Shown piece after piece: positions 8,848 to 16,863 of a DNA stretch of 32,046 bases. How positions within the stretch are numbered: position 1 is the stretch's first letter; each line of letters opens with the position of its first letter. The DNA comes from a bacterium (lineage in GTDB: Bacteria; Planctomycetota; UBA1135; GCA-002686595). The DNA lies in NCBI GenBank assembly GCA_024226735.1, contig JAAELL010000200.1, forward strand, positions 1 through 32,046. Direction: 5' to 3'. The notes under the pieces were generated by a model, which saw nothing but the letters and a program-made list of their open reading frames with translations, had not been told where the DNA came from and ran no database searches. Both the position numbers and the translations under genes were made by a program.

Positions 8848-9327
8848 TCACGCCGCAGTCAGCTGCAGCCGGACGCCCCCCACGTCTTCCAGGTAGGTCT
8901 CGGTCCCCTCCCACAAGTACTCCCACTGCCCGGAGACAGCACGGCGCACCTTGATGTCGAGGCACAGGCGGTGGTGCGGGAGAATCGATCCCTCGACGTC
9001 GATCGACTCTGCGATCCCACCGTCGAGCAGCCACTGGAGCGCGCCGCGGGCGAACTCCTCGGCCCGCGCGGCGGTCTGGACCGTCGCCTTCTCCCGCTCG
9101 AGCAGCCAGAGAAGGCTCCCGTGCCTGTCGTCCTCCGTGTCCGGCCACCAGCCGCGCCGGTCGGAAAGCCCATCGGGCACGAGCTCGTCGGCGTCGACAC
9201 GCGCGTCGGACCAGAGGCTGACGAGCACCGGCGTCACGATCCCCGCATCCACAGCGAGGCGATCGCCGTCGAGAGCCAGGTCGAAGCCACCTTGAGCAGC
9301 GTCGTACGTGAGTGCGAGGCCGCTCAT
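8848..9327 (-). CDS. Baseplate protein, phage Mu gp46 family (GP46, gpW/gp25-like role)
   Basis: 159 residues. The family features seen are the N-terminal LTYDAAQGGFDLALDG strand pair, PVLVSLWSDARVDADE, SDRRGWWPD at about residues 56-64, and LLWLLEREKATVQTAARAEEFARGALQWLLDGGIAESI. These define the Mu gp46 family, which lines the inner baseplate next to the J protein. The gene is between gp45-like and gp47-like genes, as in Mu, and its ATG overlaps the stop of the spike gene by 4 bases. Confidence 0.93.
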   Translation of the reverse strand: MSGLALTYDAAQGGFDLALDGDRLAVDAGIVTPVLVSLWSDARVDADELVPDGLSDRRGWWPDTEDDRHGSLLWLLEREKATVQTAARAEEFARGALQWLLDGGIAESIDVEGSILPHHRLCLDIKVRRAVSGQWEYLWEGTETYLEDVGGVRLQLTAA

Positions 9328-9998
9328 AGCTGCTCGTTCGGCGGAAGGGTGTCTGTGTTCCCGCCGCTCTCGGGGTGAGTGTGGCTGTTGTAGACGCCCT
9401 CGATCGAACCGAGATCGATCTCTCCAGGGCCTCCCGAGCCAGCGATGACTCCACCCGTAGCGCGGATGGTGCCGGTCACATTGACGTCGCCGAGGATGTT
9501 CACCTGACCGAGGATCGCGATCGTCGGAGCACTCACGATGGCCGTCGTGAGCGCCGCGATCGTCACCTCCGGGGACACCATGGACGCTTCGGCGCCGCCC
9601 ACGATCGCAGCCTCATTGGTGGCCGTCATCCGGATGTCGCGCGGCGCGATCGCCTCGAGGTCGCCAGCCTTGAGGAGTCGTATCAAGACGCCCTGGTCGT
9701 TGTAGACGACCGTCTCTCCCTCGGCCTGGCCCTTCGGTCGATGCCGTCGGTCGTCAACACTGATCGCTATGCCACGCGACCGATCCCCGCCAGGAAAGAC
9801 GACCAGCGCCTCGGCGCCGTCGAGTGGAACAGACGAGAATCCGTACTGTTGGAACCGCTCGACCCGTGCCCGCACCTCGCCGCGCAGCAGCTCTATCTGC
9901 AGCTCCTGGAACCCAGCGTCGTCCTTCACAAGCCGCACGACGCCGCGCGCGATGATGTTGCGGACTCGCTGCCGGAGATGGCCCAAGGCAGTGATCAT
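9324..9998 (-). CDS. Baseplate central spike, Mu gp45 / gpV family
   Basis: 224 residues. An N-terminal OB-fold-like part carries LLRGEVRARVERFQQYGFSS and AEALVVFPGGDRSRG, features of Mu gp45. The C-terminal half is a series of short hydrophobic beta repeats (ASMVSPEVTIAAL, VSAPTIAILG, VNILGDVNVTG), the triple-stranded beta-helix of a membrane-piercing spike. Near the end is SHTHPESGG: an HxH pair at the tip that, in the structures of this family, coordinates an iron ion in the trimer. Its job is to pierce the outer membrane when the sheath contracts, which implies a host with an outer membrane. ATG 9998 overlaps the stop of the hub gene. Confidence 0.94.
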   Translation of the reverse strand: MITALGHLRQRVRNIIARGVVRLVKDDAGFQELQIELLRGEVRARVERFQQYGFSSVPLDGAEALVVFPGGDRSRGIAISVDDRRHRPKGQAEGETVVYNDQGVLIRLLKAGDLEAIAPRDIRMTATNEAAIVGGAEASMVSPEVTIAALTTAIVSAPTIAILGQVNILGDVNVTGTIRATGGVIAGSGGPGEIDLGSIEGVYNSHTHPESGGNTDTLPPNEQL

Positions 9999-11104
9999 CG
10001 ATCGACCCCACCGAATTGAGACCCGTGCAGCACAGCCGCGCCAGGATCCGACTCGAGCGAGAGCCGCGGCTCGAGGCGGTAGGCATCCGGCCGAACAAGC
10101 CCCAGCGTCGTGAGCATCCCCTGCTCACCGACATCGAAACGGACGCTCGAGATCAACAGGTCCCCGCGGTAGCGGAAGGCCGGGAAGTCGAAGGCGACCA
10201 GACGGTTGACGTGCCAGAGGGGCGGAAGAGCCTGTGCACTGAATGGGCTCGTGGGCGTTGGCGGTATGCGCCAGCCGCGCACCGTGACCTCGAACGTGTT
10301 CGCGCGCGCCGCGGCCATCGACGCTTCCCACTGCGCACGCTGCTCGCACGTCGCGTCATCGACCTCGGCTTCCGCAAGGATCACGCGCACGCGCGTCGGC
10401 CGGACCGCCGCATCCTCAGCGGAGCCCGCAGGTGAAGCCGCAGCCGCTCCGTTCACGTCGTCGCTGCCCGAGTGCTGACCGAGAACCCGGTAGAAGCTGA
10501 ACCGCTCCGCGACGCTGTACCCGCCCCGCGCCGAGATCACGTCACCGCCACCCTGCACGAGCGTCGCCGGAAGACGCTGGTCACTGGGCCGGGTCAGAAC
10601 CACCTCGCCCTCGTCTCCAGTGATCGCGAGCACCCCCGTCAGGCGGCACGCCCGCTCAATGGCCTCGTAGGCCGTCTCGCCAGGCTGGAGGGCGAAGAGC
10701 GAGAAGCGTGGCAGGTCGCTACCGAGCTCGCTGCGCACCGGGATCCGGTAGCCGCCGAACGAGATCTCGCCGACGAGCTCGCGGATCGTGATGTCGCGGA
10801 ACTCACTCGGCAGGCCATCGATCGAGGAGTCGATCAGGTCGCCGGTCAGATCGCGCCCCTCGGCCTCGACGCGGTGCTCCTCGGCGTTGAGTGTCACGGC
10901 GATCGAGTCGATGTTCCCAATCATCAGACGCTCGCCATCGGCGAAGAGCTCGACTCGGTCGCTCTCCTCGAACGGCCACCCGTCGGGTGCGAACGCCGTC
11001 AGGCTGAAGACGCCCGCAAGCACCTCCATTGACCGCGCGATCGACGCGGTCTTCCACGTCGAGATCGTGCGCCCGCGCGCGCGGAGCTCGATGCCGTCAG
11101 GCAC
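9995..11104 (-). CDS. Baseplate hub, Mu gp44 (gpP) / P2 gpD family
   Basis: 369 residues if the GTG at 11104 is used; it has a GGAGG 9 bases upstream, a better spacing than a TTG at 11110 in the same frame. Patterns such as SIARSMEVLAGVFSLTAF, DRVELFADGERLMIGNIDSI, EGRDLTGDLIDSS and ETAYEAIERACRLTGVLAITGDEGEVVLTR are characteristic of the hub family. The protein forms the trimeric ring under the tail tube on which the gp45 spike sits. It overlaps the gp43-like gene by a few bases and the spike gene by 4. An Ala/Ser/Asp-rich stretch near residue 220 looks like an insertion loop. Confidence 0.92.
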   Translation of the reverse strand: MPDGIELRARGRTISTWKTASIARSMEVLAGVFSLTAFAPDGWPFEESDRVELFADGERLMIGNIDSIAVTLNAEEHRVEAEGRDLTGDLIDSSIDGLPSEFRDITIRELVGEISFGGYRIPVRSELGSDLPRFSLFALQPGETAYEAIERACRLTGVLAITGDEGEVVLTRPSDQRLPATLVQGGGDVISARGGYSVAERFSFYRVLGQHSGSDDVNGAAAASPAGSAEDAAVRPTRVRVILAEAEVDDATCEQRAQWEASMAAARANTFEVTVRGWRIPPTPTSPFSAQALPPLWHVNRLVAFDFPAFRYRGDLLISSVRFDVGEQGMLTTLGLVRPDAYRLEPRLSLESDPGAAVLHGSQFGGVDR

Positions 11105-12281
11105 GGACAAGCACCTCCACGGGCTCCCCGCCGGTCACGAACCCGGGGTGCCGGATCCGGCCGCGGTTGCGCTCGACGAGCGCGGCCTCGCCGGACACGT
11201 CGCCGTCTTGGCTGTAGGCGAGGACGAGCGAGCTAGTGGTCGCCGCGGGAGTGAGCTGTGCGACCCTGGGAAGTTGCTGGCCGGGTGGTGGCACGGCAGC
11301 TGCGAGCTTCTCCAGGAGCGCGCGCACGGCTTCGTAGGAGCTGTCGGCTACGCTTCCAAGTAGCCCGCTCATGGCGTCCGAGATGCGCTTCGCCGCGTCG
11401 GTCGCCTCCTCGAAGCTCTCCCATTCGATGCGCGACGCCATGCGCACGGCCTGTGCTCCCGCGGCGACCTGTGTGAGGTTGTGGACGGCACGCGCGTTGC
11501 GGTTCGCGGCCTGCTGCCAGATGCCGGCACCGCCGGACGTCGCAGGTTCGGAGTCGTAGAGCCCCAGGTACACCTCGAGCGCTGCCCGGCGGGAGTCGAC
11601 GGCGTGCTCGATGCGATCGAGGGTGCGGCCCCACTCCTGGGCGAACTCGAACGGACGCGCGACCTGGTCGAGCGCTTGATCGGACAGCCGCGCGGCCTCG
11701 CGCAGGAACTCGGAGACCTCACCCGCGGGGCCATTGAGATCAAGCGCTTGGAGCTCTCGCCCGACGGCTGAGACCTCGCCAGCAGTCGCACCTGTCACGA
11801 ACCCCGGCCCGCCGGCGACGACCTGGTCGCCAAACTCCGCCTGAGCCGCTTCCTTCGCGGCCGCGGCCGACTCGTCCGCCGCGCCGACGACATCGGGGCG
11901 CGTCGAGACGAAGCGTCGCCGCCCCGACTCGGTGAACTCGAGCGACACGCGGGCCATGCGGCCCTGCAGGCTCGACTGCGACACCGTGAACGTGGTGCAG
12001 AAGACTGCGAGCGATCCGAGGTGCGGGTGCACGAGAATGCCCGGACCAGGTCCCTCGAGCGCCGCGAGTAGATCCTCGAGCTCGCGGTCGTAATCCTCGC
12101 CGAGGAGGTACGCGTCGAAGCGGTACATCCTCCGCTTCCGTCCTAGGTCCTCGGTGTGCGGTAGCTCGCCGAACGGAAACTCGTGCACCTCCGCGCGCCG
12201 CCCGCCGCCGATCTCAGCGGCGTCGAGCTGGAACGGCACCTCACGAAAGCTGGCCTGGCGCCACCTGTCGCTCCACACCAT
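11097..12281 (-). CDS. Tail/DNA circularisation protein, Mu gp43 (gpN) family
   Basis: 394 residues. The first about 120 residues (WSDRWRQASFREVPFQLD, EVHEFPFGELPHTEDLGRK, FDAYLLGEDYDRELEDLLAALE and GPGILVHPHLGSLAV) match the DNA circularisation N-terminal domain found in Mu gp43 and similar tail proteins. Despite the historic family name, in Mu-like tails it belongs to the baseplate hub. The long Ala/Glu-rich middle is predicted mainly helical. Its ATG overlaps the tape-measure stop by one base (TGATG). Confidence 0.9.
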   Translation of the reverse strand: MVWSDRWRQASFREVPFQLDAAEIGGGRRAEVHEFPFGELPHTEDLGRKRRMYRFDAYLLGEDYDRELEDLLAALEGPGPGILVHPHLGSLAVFCTTFTVSQSSLQGRMARVSLEFTESGRRRFVSTRPDVVGAADESAAAAKEAAQAEFGDQVVAGGPGFVTGATAGEVSAVGRELQALDLNGPAGEVSEFLREAARLSDQALDQVARPFEFAQEWGRTLDRIEHAVDSRRAALEVYLGLYDSEPATSGGAGIWQQAANRNARAVHNLTQVAAGAQAVRMASRIEWESFEEATDAAKRISDAMSGLLGSVADSSYEAVRALLEKLAAAVPPPGQQLPRVAQLTPAATTSSLVLAYSQDGDVSGEAALVERNRGRIRHPGFVTGGEPVEVLVRA

Positions 12282-13648
12282 CAGGTGCCTCCGCCGAGGG
12301 CCACGCCCAGGTTGAGCTCGGAGACTACGCCGGTGTCGGACTTGATAGACGCTCGCGTGCCGGGCGGGGCACCCTTGATGTCGATCTGCACCTTCGCGTT
12401 GCCCGGCGCTCCGCTCCTGACGCGATCGCCGGCGGGCCCATCGAGAACCTCGCGCACGAATCGAGTTCCGCGCCGCTCGCGCGTCGAGTCCTCACGGCTC
12501 TTCAGCCCGATGAATTCCCGGAACGCATCGCCTGCCCGAATGAGCCACTTGGCGACGGTCTCCCAGTTCGTCGCAAGGGTGGCCACGAGCCCCACCGCGG
12601 CGCCAATGGCGATGACCCACCCACCGATTCCCGTCGCAGCGATAGCGGCGACGAGCTTCCATACTGCGCCGGTCAGAGTCACCAGGTTCCCGATCAGGGG
12701 GCCCACGAGAATCACGCCGAGAGTGCCCAGCACGATGTTCAGGCCGCCGAAGTGTTCAACCGCCTTCTGGCCAGCCTCGATCACGGGCTTCAGCTTCTGG
12801 ACCAGTGCGGCGAAGCCCTCTTTGAGCTGCTCGATGCGTCCGGGGAGCTTCGCTGCGAACTCCTGCGCGAAGCGCCTGATCCGCGGGAGGTTGCCGACGA
12901 GGAACTCGCGGAGCCGATCCGCAAGCTTGCGCAGCTCCGGCATCAGCGACGAGCCGATCGTGTTGCGCACGCCCCGCAGTGCGAACATGAGGTTCGTCTG
13001 CGCATCCTCGAACATCTCCGCAGCTCGGACGTCCTCCTTGGTCATGACGTTCCCGAGCGTGCGCGCCTCCTTGCGGAGCGCCTCCATGCCTTCAGCGCCC
13101 TCAGCCAAGAGCTGCACAAGCTTCACGCCCTCGGAGTCGAAGAGCTTCATCGCGAGCGCGTTGCGCGCGTTCGCGTCCTCCATCTCCCCGAGCTTGGCGG
13201 CGACCTCGGGAAGGAGCTGCTCGATCGAACGCACGGATCCGTCGGCGTTGGTCGCCGCGATAGCCAGCTCTTCGAGAGCCCCCCTCGCCTCGCCCGTGCC
13301 CTTGGCTGCCTCGGCGACGCGACGTCCCATCCGTTGCATGGCAAGGTCGAACGTCCGGGTCTCGACACCCGACCGCTCTGCGGCGAACCGGTACTCCTGC
13401 AGGGCCTCGACGCCGATGCCGAGACGCCTCGAGGTCTTCGCGATCTCGTCTCCAGCCTTGGATGTCGACTTGGCGATCGCGAGCGCGCCGCCAGCGCCGG
13501 CGAGTGCGACACCACCGAAGCGCTTCGACACCGCGCTGAGATTCCTCAGCGTGCCACTCACGCCTCGAGTCATCTTCCGCACGGGGCCCGTGATTCGGTC
13601 GACGCCCGAGATGATGACCGCAAGGGGAAACTTAGCCTTGGGCGCCAT
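12281..13648 (-). CDS. Tail tape measure protein
   Basis: 455 residues, helical and Ala-rich. The N-terminus VIISGVDRITGPVRKMTRGVSG, then LNISAVSK-like helices and SRRLGIGVEALQEYRFAAERSGVETRTFDLAMQRMGRR, is typical of the tape-measure core domain. A hydrophobic region at about residues 318-375, with TM-like segments around ILVGPLIGNLVTL and GGWVIAIGAAVGLVATLA, is common in these proteins and is linked to DNA passage through the host membrane. By the known scaling of about 1.5 angstrom per residue the tail would be short, roughly 70 nm. The gene follows the chaperone pair directly and overlaps its frameshifted end. Confidence 0.93.
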   Translation of the reverse strand: MAPKAKFPLAVIISGVDRITGPVRKMTRGVSGTLRNLSAVSKRFGGVALAGAGGALAIAKSTSKAGDEIAKTSRRLGIGVEALQEYRFAAERSGVETRTFDLAMQRMGRRVAEAAKGTGEARGALEELAIAATNADGSVRSIEQLLPEVAAKLGEMEDANARNALAMKLFDSEGVKLVQLLAEGAEGMEALRKEARTLGNVMTKEDVRAAEMFEDAQTNLMFALRGVRNTIGSSLMPELRKLADRLREFLVGNLPRIRRFAQEFAAKLPGRIEQLKEGFAALVQKLKPVIEAGQKAVEHFGGLNIVLGTLGVILVGPLIGNLVTLTGAVWKLVAAIAATGIGGWVIAIGAAVGLVATLATNWETVAKWLIRAGDAFREFIGLKSREDSTRERRGTRFVREVLDGPAGDRVRSGAPGNAKVQIDIKGAPPGTRASIKSDTGVVSELNLGVALGGGT

Positions 13649-13793
13649 CGGTCAGTCTCTTCGCCTCCTCGATCCTCTGCATCCACCACACGAGCTCGTC
13701 CGCACTCAGGGCGAGCACTTCGCTCGGCGGCCAATGGAAGTGCGCGGCGAGGACTCCCGCGACCACCGGCCAACCGGCGTCTACGAACCTTCG
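13632..13793 (-). CDS. GpE-type tail assembly chaperone extension, made by -1 frameshift
   Basis: A 53-codon segment in the -1 frame relative to the gp41-like gene. Its core, VLAAHFHWPPSEVLALSADELVWWM followed by QRIEEAKRL, matches the P2 GpE family motif. There is no good start codon or ribosome site before the motif, but the frame joins the upstream gene at the slippery sequence T TTT TTC (13799-13793). The fusion would be 151 residues (98 plus 53), the long chaperone form that contacts the tape measure protein during tail assembly. It ends inside the tape measure start (13648), so the two are coupled. Confidence 0.85.
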   Translation of the reverse strand, partial: RRFVDAGWPVVAGVLAAHFHWPPSEVLALSADELVWWMQRIEEAKRLTDGAQG

Positions 13794-14086
13794 AAAAAAA
13801 GGGACGCCACCCCCTGGAGCGCCATCGCGTCGCGCGCGGGGAGCGCGTCCATCTGGCCCGGGAGCAAACCGCAGAGGCGGCCCGCGAGATCCATGATCTG
13901 GCCGAGTTCCATGCCGTCTCCGCCTGCGACCATGTGTCGCAGGTCGGCGCCTGTCGCCGGTCGCAACGTCACCGACCAGGCCTCCTCGGCATCGATCTTT
14001 ACCGGCCGCGAGAGCCACACGGTCACGGCGCCGTCGTCGAGCGTGACGCTGTAGCCTGCAGACGGGATGTCAGACGGGCGCTCCAT
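13781..14086 (-). CDS. Tail assembly chaperone, Mu gp41-like (short form)
   Basis: 101 residues starting at ATG 14086, chosen because it overlaps the tube stop (ATGA) and because the upstream part of the open frame is only a shadow of the tube gene. Features are GYSVTLDDGAVTVWLSRPV, EEAWSVTLRPATGADL and ARDAMALQGVASLFFEGS: a small beta N-terminus and a helical C-terminus, as in phage tail assembly proteins of the gp41 family. It ends just after the slippery site, so most ribosomes would make this short form and a minority the GpE-extended form. Confidence 0.88.
   Translation of the reverse strand: MERPSDIPSAGYSVTLDDGAVTVWLSRPVKIDAEEAWSVTLRPATGADLRHMVAGGDGMELGQIMDLAGRLCGLLPGQMDALPARDAMALQGVASLFFEGS
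13793..13799 (-). promoter_or_regulatory. Programmed -1 ribosomal frameshift site (T TTT TTC)
   Basis: The minus strand reads CCC TTTTTTT CGAA. In the gp41 frame this is CTT TTT TTC, so the heptamer X XXY YYZ is exactly in phase. After slipping one base back, reading goes TTT TTT CGA and continues to the GpE-like motif. About 15 bases downstream is a short stem (CCGG, 4-base loop, CCGG). Tail chaperone frameshifting is conserved in lambda G/GT, P2 E/E' and Mu gp41/gp41', so position and phase both support function. Confidence 0.85.
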
Positions 14087-14448
14087 CAGGTGATCTGCTC
14101 GCAGGTCGCCGCCATGATCTCGCCCTCGATGACTCCGTTCTCCGACGTGAGCTCCCACGAGCCCGTCGAGAACGCGTCGGTGAAGACGAACGTCTTGCCG
14201 TTCTTCAGGTCGACGGTCACCGTCGCACCCGTCAGGTGTTTGATCACCGGCAGGTTCAGGTCTCGCCGGTCGTGGATCTGGAACTTCGCCGAGGCCGCCT
14301 CGGGCTTTTCGGTGAAGCCCGACATCGCCACGGCGTTCATGACGGGCTCGCGGATCTGTCCGCCGACGTTGATCGTGACGTCCGCAACCGGCTGGAAGAT
14401 CTCTCCGTCGATCTTCAGCGCCCGGACCCCGTACCTCTGGTTCGTCAC
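14086..14448 (-). CDS. Major tail tube protein (Mu gp40 type)
   Basis: 120 residues. YGVRALKIDGEIFQPVADVTINVGGQIREPV, SGFTEKPEAASAKFQIHDRRDL, GATVTVDLKNGKTFVF and GVIEGEIMAATCEQI correspond in order to the Mu-type tail tube family. It polymerises into the inner tube of the contractile tail. It comes right after the sheath gene, 10 bases from its stop, and overlaps the chaperone gene by ATGA. Confidence 0.94.
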   Translation of the reverse strand: MTNQRYGVRALKIDGEIFQPVADVTINVGGQIREPVMNAVAMSGFTEKPEAASAKFQIHDRRDLNLPVIKHLTGATVTVDLKNGKTFVFTDAFSTGSWELTSENGVIEGEIMAATCEQIT

Positions 14449-14458
14449 TGAGCGCCTC

Positions 14459-15928
14459 CTACAGCCTGAACTGGATCTGGGCGGCCACGATGAACAGCGG
14501 GTTCACCAGGCGCGGGGGAAGCTGGAGATCAAGGCGCGTCGGGTCCTGCGGGTTGATCTCGGCGACGACCTCGTCGGCGAAGTCCTCGATGCTGTCGACC
14601 AGGCCGCGCGTCACCCATCCTCGGTACTGCCCGATCACGATCCCCTTGGCGAGGAGCGGCGTCATGACCCGCTGTCCGGGGCCGAACTGGGTGCCGTCCT
14701 GCGCGAGCTTGTGCCGCGAGTATCTCAGCGACCAGAGCGTGCGCAGCTCGTGCCGGATCAGGGCCAGGGTGTAGAGGGTGGTGATGTCCAGGTACGCGAT
14801 GTCGTCCGCTCCGGCCGCGTTGACCTGGTAGAGCGTGATCGGGCGCTCGATGCGCACGATCCCAGCCCGGTCGACCGTCGTGGTCGAGATCCCGTCGAAG
14901 AGCAGGAGCTCGCGCTCCTGATTCGTGAAGCGGGCGGCGAGCGACGGGGCCAGGACCGAGTCGAGCGGTAGCGTGCGGGACGGGAGCGCGGGGTCGTTCT
15001 CCGAGGAGATCGCGATCTGGCCCGCCGCTGCCGTAGCCCACTCCCACGGCGTGGACGGCGAGCCGAAGCTCGCGAACACCGTCACGTGCGGAGAGTTCTG
15101 GCCGTCGCCGAAGGCGCCGACCGCGGAGTGGGTCCCCGAGTGCGCCGAGAACGCGTGACCCTCGATCTGACGCAACGCCCCCCAACGATCGGCGAGCTCG
15201 GTGCCGAGCGCGAGCATGTTGCTGCCGTCGGTGTAGGGCGCGACGAGGACGTTGTACTGCTCCTCGCCAACGACGGGCCACACCTCGTCGAGGTCGACGG
15301 CGCCCGTGCCGCCGGCCATGGCAGTGATCGTCGGCGTGACACCTAACGGCACCTCCTCGCCCTGGAAGTAGTTCAGGCGGACGTCTACATCGTTGCCGAT
15401 CACGCCCGCGTTCTTGGCCGTGATGTCGACGAGCGTGGTGTCGCCGCCGTTGACCGCGGCCGTCACCGGGAGGCTCGTGCGGTTAGTGATAGCCGCAGCG
15501 ACCGCTGAGGCGATCTGGGCGGCGGTCGATCCCGCTGCCACGGCGACGCGGACCTTCTGGCCAGCGATCATCAGGTAGAGCGTGCCCGCACTGGCTGTCG
15601 TGACCGAGAAGCCGATCGACCCCGTCGCCGCAACGGCGCCGGCGTCGTCGTCCAGCGCGACGACCCAGAGCTCGGTCGAGCGGTTGTTCTCGAACCAGGC
15701 CGTGGCCATCAGGTGCAGCATGGAGCCGTGGCCGAACCGATCGCGCGCCTGAGCCGCGCTGACGATCCGCGTGGGGACGAGTTCAGCGACCGAGCCGTCG
15801 GTGCGCTGCCCGATCATCAGGGCCTTGAACGCGAGCGCCGATGGGCCGGCCGCCAGCGAGGGGTCGACTTCGGTATAGACGCCGGGACGGCGCGTACTCG
15901 CGGGGATCTCGAGGAAGGTGACCGGCAT
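14459..15928 (-). CDS. Tail sheath protein (Mu gpL / gp39 type)
   Basis: 489 residues. N-terminus VTFLEIPASTRRPGVYTEVD followed by ALMIGQRTDGSVAELVP and AQARDRFGHGSMLHLMATAWFENN is the sheath signature. An insertion domain of Ala/Thr-rich beta structure fills residues 95-200, and the C-terminal VARHELRTLWSLRYSR-like and GYWVTRGLVDSIEDFADEV-like helical region is the conserved polymerisation core. Its presence shows the phage has a contractile tail (myovirus morphology). The preceding gene stops 3 bases upstream. Confidence 0.96.
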   Translation of the reverse strand: MPVTFLEIPASTRRPGVYTEVDPSLAAGPSALAFKALMIGQRTDGSVAELVPTRIVSAAQARDRFGHGSMLHLMATAWFENNRSTELWVVALDDDAGAVAATGSIGFSVTTASAGTLYLMIAGQKVRVAVAAGSTAAQIASAVAAAITNRTSLPVTAAVNGGDTTLVDITAKNAGVIGNDVDVRLNYFQGEEVPLGVTPTITAMAGGTGAVDLDEVWPVVGEEQYNVLVAPYTDGSNMLALGTELADRWGALRQIEGHAFSAHSGTHSAVGAFGDGQNSPHVTVFASFGSPSTPWEWATAAAGQIAISSENDPALPSRTLPLDSVLAPSLAARFTNQERELLLFDGISTTTVDRAGIVRIERPITLYQVNAAGADDIAYLDITTLYTLALIRHELRTLWSLRYSRHKLAQDGTQFGPGQRVMTPLLAKGIVIGQYRGWVTRGLVDSIEDFADEVVAEINPQDPTRLDLQLPPRLVNPLFIVAAQIQFRL

Positions 15929-15931
15929 GCG

Positions 15932-16120
15932 CTACTCCTTCGCGGCCTTGTTTTTGGCGCCCTTCTTGGCCGCGACGATCTCGACCGCCCCCTCCGCGAT
16001 GCGGCGGCGCCAGTAGGTGTCGAGCGCGACGCGCGCGCCCTCCTTGTCGAGCGGCTGGAACGTGCCCGGGTGCAGGACACGCGCCTCGCCAATGGGCCGG
16101 ATCGTGACGACGCCTTCCAC
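15932..16120 (-). CDS. DUF2635-type small tail-module protein
   Basis: 62 residues from a GTG at 16120. The pattern is RPIGEARVLHPGTFQPLDKEG, then a Trp-Arg-Arg-Arg box (YWRRRIAEGAVEI) and a Lys/Ala-rich tail. DUF2635 proteins sit directly upstream of the sheath in Mu-like prophages (Mu gp38 position); their function is not established. The next gene upstream has the same layout and may be a paralogue. Confidence 0.75.
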   Translation of the reverse strand: MEGVVTIRPIGEARVLHPGTFQPLDKEGARVALDTYWRRRIAEGAVEIVAAKKGAKNKAAKE

Positions 16121-16123
16121 GGC

Positions 16124-16321
16124 CTACTCCTTGGACTCCTGGCCCTTGCCGCCCGCGGCCTTCGGCTCCTGGAACTCGAGCAGGCCCTCGCGCACGCGAC
16201 GCGCGACCCAGGGTTCCTCCTCGACGTCGGTCCACTTGCCCTTCGGCAGAACCTGGCGCGGGTCGGATCCGGGGACGGCCACCGGGATATCGGTGCAGGG
16301 CTTGACCTTGATCTTCGGCAT
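16124..16321 (-). CDS. Small protein, possible second DUF2635-like copy
   Basis: 65 residues. It shares the plan of its neighbour: a short beta N-terminus with P and PG (VPGSDPRQVLPKG), a Trp then RR box followed by EG (WVARRVREGLLEFQ), and a charged tail ending in KE. The similarity is by eye and the sequences are short, so the paralogy is tentative. It lies 3 bases from its neighbour and 5 from the preceding gene, well within the tail operon. Confidence 0.7.
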   Translation of the reverse strand: MPKIKVKPCTDIPVAVPGSDPRQVLPKGKWTDVEEEPWVARRVREGLLEFQEPKAAGGKGQESKE

Positions 16322-16326
16322 GGGAA

Positions 16327-16863
16327 TCAGGTGGTTGGGATGGCGATGTCGTCGACAGCCTCGGGGACCTCGTTGTCCCCCCCGCCGGTCTCGTACTCCG
16401 CGTGGACGTGCTCGAGGTCGAATAGCCCCTCGGCGTCGGGCTGGGCTGTGAAGTACGTGGCGGTGTAGGTGAGGGCGATCGCGGCCGTGTCGACGTTGGC
16501 GTCTGCCTCAACGACGGTCTCGCTGACACCGGTCAGCCGCACCTTCTCCACGGTGCACTCGACCGACTCGTCGAAGAAGATCGCCTGCTCGACCTCGTCA
16601 GCGAGGTCGTCGAGGTCGTCGTCAGCCGTGTCCTCACGCCGGACGTAGATCTCGACTCGAATCTCGGCTTCGCGCTCGTATTCGAGCGGAGCTTTCGTGT
16701 GCTCCTCGATCTGCTCGCCACCATTCACGATGACGATCGCCGGGAGCTGTTGCTCGTTCAGAGCGTGGCCCCGGTTCGTGAAGACGCGCTCGCCGGCAGC
16801 GGTCCCCGCGGCGATCAGCATCGCCTTCATGGCGTGCCGGATTGCCTTGCGCTGCGCACTCAC
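16327..16863 (-). CDS. Tail terminator / completion-like protein (Mu gp37 position)
   Basis: 178 residues from a GTG at 16863 that overlaps the joiner stop (GTGA). N-terminus RKAIRHAMKAMLIAAGTAAGERVFTNRGHALNEQQLPAIVIVNGGEQIEE, then REAEIRVEIYVRREDTADDDLDDLADEVEQAI and VRLTGVSETVVEADANVDTAAIALTYTATYFT: helix, then beta strands typical of the gpU/minor-tail fold. In lambda and Mu this slot, between head-tail joiner and tail tube or sheath, belongs to the terminator that caps the tail. The acidic C-terminal tail (about residues 145-178) is an extension. Confidence 0.7.
   Translation of the reverse strand: MSAQRKAIRHAMKAMLIAAGTAAGERVFTNRGHALNEQQLPAIVIVNGGEQIEEHTKAPLEYEREAEIRVEIYVRREDTADDDLDDLADEVEQAIFFDESVECTVEKVRLTGVSETVVEADANVDTAAIALTYTATYFTAQPDAEGLFDLEHVHAEYETGGGDNEVPEAVDDIAIPTT

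Noticed and set aside
12183..14971. Plus-strand open frames of 623 and 739 codons
   Set aside because: They mirror the tape measure, chaperone, tube and sheath genes; compositions are Arg/Ser- or Arg/Leu-heavy shadows of high-GC coding DNA.
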